Positions 42,475 to 50,030 of a stretch of 50,030 bases of DNA are shown in pieces (position 1 is the first letter of the stretch; the number at the start of each line of letters is the position of its first letter). This DNA is from Nothopassalora personata (Eukaryota; Ascomycota; Dothideomycetes; Mycosphaerellales; Mycosphaerellaceae). The DNA is taken from NCBI GenBank assembly GCA_033816765.1, contig JAVSIV010000068.1, positions 1-50,030 on the forward strand. The letters are read 5' to 3'. The notes below the pieces were generated by a model. The model ran no database searches and was not told the origin of the DNA. It saw nothing but the letters and a program-made list of their open reading frames with translations. Position numbers and translations under genes: made by a program.

Positions 42475-43400
42475 AACCTAAAATAGTAGGAGCTTTAGCA
42501 TAGAAGATTTGCACACTTTAGGAAGAACTTGCTCTAGAATCTTCATAAGGTAACAGACTTAAAAGAACCTATTCCTATTCCTAGGGATAGCTTCCACTAT
42601 TGTAGAGTATGTTTAATAGTAAAGATAAAAAAGTACAAAGGCAAAGTTACTAAGAGAAGACCTAAAAGACTTGCCCTTATATCTATTAACATATGTAGTC
42701 CACTGCTAACGTTAAGGCTAGGGTTCAAATACTAGCTTAAGATTATTAACAACTTCTCTAGAAAAAAGTGGACCTGTCCTCTTAAGAAAAGAGAAGATAC
42801 TCTAGTTGCTCTCTAGAACTAGAAGATCAAGGCAGAGAGGAAATCATTAGCACAGTTAAAAGCAGTTAGGCTTAACAATGTAAGGGAACTTATTGCATTA
42901 GTTAAGCAGTAGGGGGAGGATTTAGGAATTAGGCTAGAGTATACTAAGGCATACAACTCGCTCTAAAATGGACTAGTTAAAAGGTTAATACAAACCTTAG
43001 AAGACTCTATAAGGGCAATGCTTAAAGAGGCTAAGATGCTAATTGAATTCTAGCCTAAAGCACTAGAAGCCTAGACCTACATAAGGAACAAACTACTAAA
43101 TAGTCTAGACTATAGTAGGTTTAAGGTTTTACTAGATAAAGCCTTTAATAGTATTAAGCTAACTATTAACCATTTGAAGGTTTAGGGATGCAAAGCTATT
43201 ATCTACATAGATATAAGATCCTAGCCTTATTAGGTAAGAAGTAATAAACTAATAAACAGAGGTAAAGAAGCAGTGTTTGTTAGATACGTTAAAAACACAG
43301 CTAAGGCCTAGCTCTTTTAGGAACTAGACATAAAAGCTATAAAACAACACACATATATAGACTTCTTTAAGGATCAACCTAGAGGTAATATATATCTCAA
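42475..43400 (+). pseudogene. Copia integrase
   Basis: The GAG-pre-integrase/HHCC zinc region is visible as HRRFAHFRKNLL (about 42498) and FHYCRVC (about 42594). The core reads ALISINICSPL (42670s; the catalytic Asp of D-x-CGPL is Asn), then EDLGIRLEYTKAYNSLQNGL around 42915-42975 and a RLIQTLEDSIRAML block (about 42980-43020) where NGxAER..RT is usual. The part after 43033 is also present in the left arm. It would insert the DNA copy into the genome. Confidence 0.8.
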
Positions 43401-43959
43401 TGTTACAAAATTGAATCTATTAAGCAATGCACCAGCTAGGAGACCCTTAGGGAGGCTAAGGAAGGACATATCCTTAGAGCAACCTGTTTACCATTCAATC
43501 ATTTAGTAGAGCAGCCTAGTAACAGCCTAGCTAAGAAAGCTGTTTATGCAACTTCCCTAGCCTCTAAAGAATATAGGGGAATTTTAGAAAATCGATAAGC
43601 CAATTAAGATAAGCTTACTAGATCTCTAGGAAAAGAATGTCACTAGGACACAAGTGACTACTCTTAGATCATCCCTTAGTAAGAGGAGGGCTAACTATAA
43701 TGTTAAGGGCTATAAATGGAAACAGAAAGCCCTAAGATCCATAGTCCCTATACCTAAACTAGCTACTAAAGTGGGAGAAGCAATAGACCTCTTAGAGAAC
43801 CTTGCTGCTTACTACTAAGCTTTCTTTATAGCTATGCAATTAGTAGATAATTCAGTACTATAGGATAGTGAATTCCTAGAAGAAGTTAAGGAGATGGCCT
43901 TTGCAGCAACTGTAGAAGTTATTGCATATAAGTAAGAGATCCCAATTCTAAAGTCCTAT

Positions 43960-45590
43960 AAGGATGCTATAAATAACAAGAAATAGGGACACCTTTAGAA
44001 GGAAGCAATCTAGAAGGAGCTAGATGCTCTATAGAGCAACAACACCTAGGAGAATGCTGTTCTACTAAAATGAGTAAACTTAGTTACGTCAAGATAGGTC
44101 TTTAATGTTAAAAGAAGCATTAGTGGAGCTATTGAAAAGTTTAAGGCTAGGCTAGTTGTAAGGGGCTTTTTATAGAAGTTTAGTGTTAACTTTATAGAGA
44201 CATTTACGCCTATAGTTAGATAGGACACCCTTATGGTGTTTATAGCTATTGTATGTAAGAAGGATCTCTATCTTCACTAAGTGGATGTGAATAATGCGTT
44301 TATAGAAAGCACCCTCTATAAAGACATCTTTATATTACCACTACTAGGAGTTAAGCTTCTACTAAACATGGTGTTTAAGATCCTTAAAAGCTTATATAGA
44401 CTTAAGCAAGCAGCTAGAGATTAGAATCAACTCTATATGTTAAAGCTTAGAGAGATTAGATTCACATAGTTAGAGGTAGATCTATGCCTACTTATTCATA
44501 AGGAAAAAGAGATTATAATTCTTACACATATAGATAACATTCCAATTGCTACACTAAAGTTAATAGATGTTCTCTAGTTTAAAAGAGAACTTGGCAAAGT
44601 CTTTAAGATTAAAGATCTTAGTGAACCTAAAAAGATCCTTAGTATAAGAGTTATAAGGGACAGGAGGAGAGGAATCCTAAAACTTAACTAGGGACACTTC
44701 ATTAGGGACAACCTTACTAAGATAGGGATGAACTATAAGAAGGCAGCACCTACACACTCACCTATAGACAGCTATAAGGCTCTTAAACCTTTAAGCCATA
44801 TAGATAAGAGGTGTAATAAGGCAGAGTACTAGAGTATTAATAGTACATAGATGTAGCTAGCAACAATTACAAGGCTAGACATTGCTTTTGCCCTAGGAAG
44901 GATAAGCTCATTTGTGAGTGACCTATCCACCTACTACATAAAGGCTTTAAAGAAGATTATAAGATATCTAAGGTTATATCCTAATCTTAGCCTTGTCTTC
45001 TCTAGGCATAGAGAAGGATGCCTAGTTAGATACTATAACTCTAATTATGCAATGGACAAAGTAGATAGAGTCTCTATCCTTAGGTATGTCTTCTTCCTCT
45101 ATAGGGTACTAGTCTCCTAGATAAGTAAGAAGCAAAAGTCTATAGCAACATCTATAATAGAAGCTGAATACATAGCTATAAATGCATGTACAAAGCAATC
45201 CCAATTCCTAGCTTCACTGCTAAGGGAGATAGACTATCTAGAGTTAGTAGGAGACTGTTCCTATTAACTAAGGATCACTGGAAACTAGGAGACTGTATTA
45301 AGCTTAAGACTAGTCTAATTAAGAGGTGACAACTAAGCTGCCCTTATCCTAGTAAGGGATGCACATGTTTATAACAAGTTAAAGCACATTAACATTGCCT
45401 ATAATGCTATTAGGAAACTTTAGTAGAGAAGGCTTATTACTGTTAAGTACACCCTAACATCTGAGATGGTTGTAGATAGGTTCATAAAGCTAAAGACTAG
45501 TCTACACTTCTAGAGGTTTATAAGCTAGCTTAACCTGTTATAGAGGTCTAAATACTACTAATAGGAGAAGAGTAGACTATAACCTCCTAT
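43960..45590 (+). pseudogene. Copia reverse transcriptase and RNase H
   Basis: The RT blocks include KFKARLVVRGF (about 44139-44171), FIETFTPIVR, YLHQVDVNNAFIES (about 44270-44310), SLYRLKQAAR (44392-44421) and THIDNI (44524-44541) for the YVDDI active site. Then come LDIAFALGRISSFVS and the RNase H: a 68-codon open stretch at 44914-45120, a SIIEAEYIAINACTKQSQFL block (about 45150-45210), RGDNQAALILVRD (about 45325-45363) and YNKLKHINIAYN. Both catalytic Asp of the YVDD pair are affected (DD to DN). A minus-strand frame at 44046-44228 is a shadow. The protein would synthesise element cDNA. Confidence 0.88.
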
Positions 45591-45606
45591 GTAAGATAAG
45601 TAGGAG

Positions 45607-45853
45607 TGTTAAGATGTAGCATCTTAAGGGGAGCTAATAGTTAGGTTGTGATCTAATAGCCTAAGGCATCCACGATAACTTAGCTTATCGGAAGACACCT
45701 TCTCTCCCCTTTAGCTTAGATAGACATCTAACATAATCAATACATTGGTTCCTAATATATTGCTACATGCCCTGTAGCTATTAGCTAGTTAAAGATTGAT
45801 CTCTTACTCCACTCCGCTGCTAACTACGTATCCTATAAGGTCTTAACTTAATA
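45607..45853 (+). repeat. Copia 3' LTR (247 bp)
   Basis: A short purine-rich tract (gataagtaggag, 45595-45606) precedes it as the plus-strand primer. It is followed by target duplication aagtc (45854-45858) and then chromovirus gag resumes in frame with the part before 40239. Confidence 0.93.
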
Positions 45854-45858
45854 AAGTC

Positions 45859-47500
45859 AATCTTTAGAACCTCGAACGAAGTCTAATAGGCTATACGAAT
45901 TATTTAACACCTAAAGTAGAAGACGTCTGCTTTAGAGTATGCCGCCAAATTCGAAGAATATAGACAAATCACTAGATAGGACTAGACGGCGTTAATAACT
46001 ATGTTCCGACGTAGACTTAAGGACTCCGTTAAGGACGAGTTAATAAGACACGGGGGACAGATTACTAACCTCGAAGAGCTAATAAAGGCGTCGATTAACA
46101 TCGATAACTAGCTCTAGGAACGACACTAGGAAAAGAAATACGACTTAAAAGTAGGAGGTATAGTAGGATACGCTACGGATCGTAGACCCTTAGGAGGATA
46201 CGTTACGAAGGGAGAATTCTCACGACAAAGCTAGCCCTACTATAGACTATAGCTAATGGAACTGGACGTTACCTAACGAGGACGGAGGATCGATAAGAGT
46301 AGGGGCTACGGAAAGCCCTTTAAAGGAAAAGGAAAACTTACATACTATGCCTATAGTAAGGAAGGTTATATAGCACGGGATTGCCGCGGTAAAAATATAG
46401 TGCGTCGCGAGCAGTTTAATATAATGCAACTAAAGGTAGGCAAATCTAGGAGTAGTGTTAGACCCCGACAATTTAACTATACCTAGAGAGTAGAGGAGAA
46501 GGATAGCAACCGGGTTGCGACGCCTCTCCTAGACCCCTTATAAGGACGAGGAGGATACTATATTTAATAACATATACTACTACCGAATAACTAACAATTA
46601 AAGACTATTGGATTGTTTAGTATAATAGTACGAGGAGTTAACTATAAAGTTAAGAAAGAATCTTGACACGGTTACGGAAGCCTTTACTAGCGATTCTATT
46701 ACTAGGACTCGTATTAAACCTACTACGACGCTAAGTTAGGCGTAGGGTACTAGCTACGATAACTAGTAGGAACCCTAGGAGCTTAGTATAGACAAAATAA
46801 GCTCTAAGAAGTGGACATAGACGAATCTTGCTTCGACAACGACAATAAAGAAAACTAGGATCTAGAATAGGACGGACGCTAGTCACTAGTACTAGAATAA
46901 TAAACAAATAAACTGGATACTATCGAAGAAGATTACGTACCGGAGGAGTTAAGCAAGGACTTATCCGAAGAAGAAGAGAGCGACACCGACGATAAAAACG
47001 AAGTATACACATTCACGGTAGACGCGCTAAGGAAACTCTATAAGTTGATTATCTACCTCTAACGAAGGCACGAAGAATTCCTACTAAAGTTCTTAGGGAA
47101 ACGATACCTAAACCCTAACGAATTCGATAAGACACTCGATACGATAAGGGGTATAGTATAGGGCTACCTAACTATAAATAATACTAAGAACTTAGCTAAA
47201 GCGGTTATCGAACGACCACCTATAGGAAGCCGAATAACGGATACCGGATACTTAACACCGGTAGGAACTTTCGTCTTAAACGAACTACGAACAGTAGTAT
47301 AGCATGTACGGGCTCTCTACTTAGAATCGTAGAAGATCTAGGAACGCAATAGACTACAAGTGTAGACATAGGGTAACGGGCTATAGGTTCTAGCCGAAGC
47401 CTCTAGGTACGAAGCATAGCGGACTATATACTATTCGGGAAAAGGATTAACTCCCTAGGAATAAGTAACTAAAGGGAGTTATGCAATACTTAGGCTTACG
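45859..47500 (+). pseudogene. Chromovirus B gag, C-terminal part
   Basis: The frame resumes after copia with SLEPRTKSNRLYELFNT-like sequence, then AKFEEYRQITRWDQTALITMF-like sequence with stops for Trp, and the DSVKDELIRHGG segment. The zinc knuckle at 46343-46384 reads Y, Y, Y, C for CX2CX4HX4C. The acidic linker (EESEDDKNE-like, about 46930-46995) and a helical region before protease follow. The left-arm mirror is 35717-34076. Confidence 0.87.
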
Positions 47501-50030
47501 TATCGACATTAAACATAGTTTTCTAGATATAAGCAATCGTTAACGGACACAAGACTAGTATTATAATCGACTTAGGAGTAGCGGGGAATTTTATCTTCGA
47601 GTCTTTCATAAGAAGAAACGGGTTAGCTACCCTAAAGAAGAAATAGGGTTACGAGTTAATCGCGGTAAACGGATTATCGTTACTTAGCGTAGAATGGGAG
47701 ACGACACTATTACTACTAGCTATCTAACAGTACTACGAGAATATTACCTTAGATGTTACTAATATAGCTAGTTATAACATAGTATTAGGTATGCCTTAGT
47801 TAAGAAAGCACAATCTAGTAATCGACTAGAGAAGAGGAGTACTTACATTTAGGGAATGCAACTACGTTATCGACATTTAGCCTACGTAGCGGTAGCGTTC
47901 GCTTGTAGATAAGGTAAAGAGATAGCTAAATAGGATATAGCTTACGCCGACTAGAAGGATAGAAGAACTACCTTCGACCGGGATAGACACTAGCGTAGGG
48001 CCGCCGGGTTACGAAGTTACTAGAAGTAATAGAAGTAACGTACCATCGAAGAATACTAACATCTTAGAGTTAAGTATTCCTAAGGAGTATCGCAAGTAGT
48101 CGCGACTCTTTAAAGAGGAGAGAGGCAAAACCGCCTTACCTAAGCACCGCCTATAGGATTATAAGATTAACATTTAGCTAGGGAAAGAGCCTCTATAGGG
48201 ACCCCTATATTAAATGTCTAAGAAAGAGCTATAGACCCTACGAGAATAGCTAAAGGAGAAGCTAGCTAAAGGATAGATAAGAAGATCTACCTTAAGTGTA
48301 GGAACTCTATGTATGTTCGTTCCAAAAGTAAACGGGAAGTTACGACTCGTATAGGACTATAGGAAGTTAAACGAGATTACGATTAAGAACCAATACCCGC
48401 TACCTAACATCGAAGAAGCATAAGACAGATTAACCGGATTAGACTAGTACACGAAGATTAACCTACGAGATGCCTTCTATACTATACAAATAGTAGAAGG
48501 AGAAGAATAGAAAACCGCTTTTAGAATAAGATACGGACTCTACGAATTCTTAGTTATGCTAACAGGATTAACTAACGCACCCGCATCCTACTAGGACCTT
48601 GTTAACGAAACACTTAGAGACCTACTCGACGTATGCGTTATCGCCTACATAGACGACATACTAGTCTATACAAAAGGATCCCTATAGGAGCACATAAGAC
48701 AAGTCTAGGACGTCTTCGAACGACTTACGTAGTTAGGATTTAAGACAGTACCCGAGAAATGCGAATTATATAAGAAAGAAGTTAAATTCTTAGGCTTCAT
48801 TATTAGTACTATAGGGACAACGATCGACCCTACGAAGATACAGTTAATTAGACAATAGCTAGAACTAAAGACAGTTAAGGATGTATAATTATTCCTTAGA
48901 CTAGCGAACTACAACCGGAAATTCATTAAGGACTACGTAAAGACAGTAGCACTAATAACGATGCTTACGAGAAAAGACGTTACCTAGAAATAGGGAAAGG
49001 AACAAATTGAAGCGTTTAAGAAACTTAAGGAACAATGCGCTTCAGCCCCTACGCTTCGACTATTCGATGGTAGTAAGGAAGTCTACATCGAGACCAATGC
49101 GTCTAATATAGCAATAGGCGCGTGTCTAACATAAATACACGATGGGTAGAGACACCTAGTAGCCTATTACTCCCGGAAAATGACTATAGTAGAACAGAAC
49201 TACGACATCCATAATAAAGAGCTTCTAGCCATTATTGACACTATATAACATTAGAGAGTATATATCGAGGGCCTACCGAAGTTAACTATTCTTTCTAACT
49301 ATAAGAATCTTACGTACTTCACGACGACGAAAGAACTTACCCGAAGGTAAGCCCGCTAGTCGGAGCTACTAGGGCAATACAAGTTCGAAATTAAATATAC
49401 TCTAGGACAGGAGAATAGCCGCGCCGACGCGCTAAGCCAAAGAAGCGACTATATAGAAGGAAAAGAACTAGTGTAACACAAAATATTAAAGACAAACCCC
49501 GACGGAAGTCTTAGTGCCAACATAAGAGAATTTAATAACATCGTACGGATATTAGGCGATAGGGACGAACAATTCCCTATATCGTAAGGAAAATACTAGG
49601 TACTAAAGGATCGAGAAGAAGAATGTATATAACAACATCACGACGGACTAACTTATAGACATCCTAGAACTTTAAAGACAATGGACCTAATATAACGCAG
49701 TTTCTCATTTCTATAGATAAGACTTAAGGTGTTACGCTATATTAAGCAATGCGTGCACTATTAACAAAATAAGGCTACGAGACATGTAAAATACGGTTAC
49801 CTACAGTTTAGGACACTACCGACGAGACTATAGGACGAAGTTACAATAGACTTTATTACGAAACTCCTACCGTTAAGAGATTAAGTTACGAAGCAACTAT
49901 ACGACATAATACTAGTTATAGTTAATAGACTTACGAAATACGCACACTTCATTCCTACATTAGAGACATATAATGTAGAGTAGCTCGGATACCTCGTACT
50001 AGATAGACTTATCCGATACTACGGATTCCC
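47501..50030 (+). pseudogene. Chromovirus B pol: protease, RT, RNase H, integrase (cut by window end)
   Basis: The protease reads IIDLGVAGNFI (about 47560-47595) and LGMP-LRKHNLVID (about 47785-47830). RT includes KVNGKLRLV, INLRDAFYTIQI, RYGLYEFLVMLTGLTNAPASY, intact YIDD (48646-48657) and ELYKKEVKFLGFII. RNase H reads YIETNASNIAIGA (about 49088-49125; Asp to Asn), [20 protein letters not shown] and SRADALSQRSDYI (49424-49460). The integrase core starts at about 49840 (VTIDFITKLLP), and DRLIRYYGFP is cut by the window edge. It is the best preserved pol in the window, but TAG stops still block translation. The chromodomain, tRNA-like and antisense ORF should lie beyond 50030. Confidence 0.9.

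Larger units (their letters stand above)
40240..45853 (+). mobile_element. Complete nested Ty1/copia retrotransposon (5614 bp)
   Basis: Two 247-bp LTRs (40240-40486, 45607-45853) flank internal gag-pol, with 5-bp target duplication aagtc on both sides. The order gag, protease, integrase, RT, RNase H is the copia order. It is inserted in the same orientation within gag of chromovirus B. RIP is moderate: TAG stops are frequent, but CA and TG are still common, which suggests a younger insertion or fewer RIP cycles than the gypsy copies. Confidence 0.93.
43033..50030. repeat. Right arm of giant inverted repeat (at least 6998 bp)
   Basis: Mirror of 31546-38543, truncated only by the end of the window. 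It begins inside copia integrase and runs through copia RT/RNase H, the 3' LTR, and chromovirus B gag-pol. The loop between the arms (38544-43032, 4489 bp) contains material found once: the element A fragment, the B 5' LTR, gag N-terminus, the copia 5' LTR, gag, protease and integrase N-terminus. This half reads as the uninterrupted structure; the left arm is the truncated one. Confidence 0.93.

Noticed and set aside
1..50030. A secondary-metabolite cluster, effector gene or telomere-linked helicase, as often found in subtelomeres
   Set aside because: No such domains are visible in any frame. The only non-RIPed coding DNA is at 3573-6374.

Overview
The window is the left end of a chromosome from a filamentous ascomycete. 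It opens with 157 bp of CCCTAA (TTAGGG-type) telomere repeat. Almost everything else is transposon DNA carrying the C-to-T pattern of repeat-induced point mutation (RIP): TpA is very common, CpA/TpG is depleted, Gln/Trp codons have become TAG/TAA and Cys codons have become Tyr. The species cannot be named from the sequence. A RIP-active ascomycete, perhaps a dothideomycete, is an inference.

Layout. (1) 1-157 telomere. (2) 158-3341 RIP-degraded copia-type DNA, ending in a short LTR at 3166-3341. (3) 3342-6650 is the only non-RIPed island. It holds a broken coiled-coil-type gene (3573-4431, minus) and one apparently intact gene (4920-6374, minus) with a Uma2/PD-(D/E)XK nuclease-like core. (4) 6650-21401 is a stack of related Ty3/gypsy chromoviruses: a heavily RIPed 5' fragment (7143-8085), then a 12.4-kb composite bounded by two 396-bp LTRs (8991-9386, 21006-21401) with a degenerate 5-bp target duplication. 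(5) 21402-29273 holds a Tad/R1-like LINE on the minus strand, invaded by a Fot/pogo-type DNA transposon and a small non-LTR insert with 13-bp target duplications, followed by unresolved blocks. (6) 29274-50030 is a very large inverted repeat. A chromovirus ('element B', minus), itself carrying a nested copia element, sits in an older gypsy fragment ('element A'). The arms 31546-38543 and 43033-50030 obey x + x' = 81576 with no net indel and no difference in any part I compared. They flank a 4489-bp loop and run off the right edge of the window.

Three points stand out. First, the palindrome: both halves carry the same RIP mutations, and the loop contains the opposite flank of the same element-B insertion in reversed orientation (target duplication atagt on the left, actat on the right). 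This is what a fold-back inverted duplication made after RIP would leave. Second, both chromovirus 3' ends (20416-20928 and 30059-30685) carry a conserved antisense ORF. Its cysteine positions fit the Zn(II)2Cys6 spacing CX2CX6CX10CX2CX6C, followed by a coiled-coil-like segment. Third, beside or overlapping that ORF lies a 73-75-nt tRNA-shaped sequence, also antisense, with A-box- and B-box-like motifs. The order chromodomain, antisense tRNA-like, antisense Zn-cluster ORF, LTR appears to be a family trait.

None of the transposon genes can make a full protein as they stand. The only candidate for a working host gene is 4920-6374.
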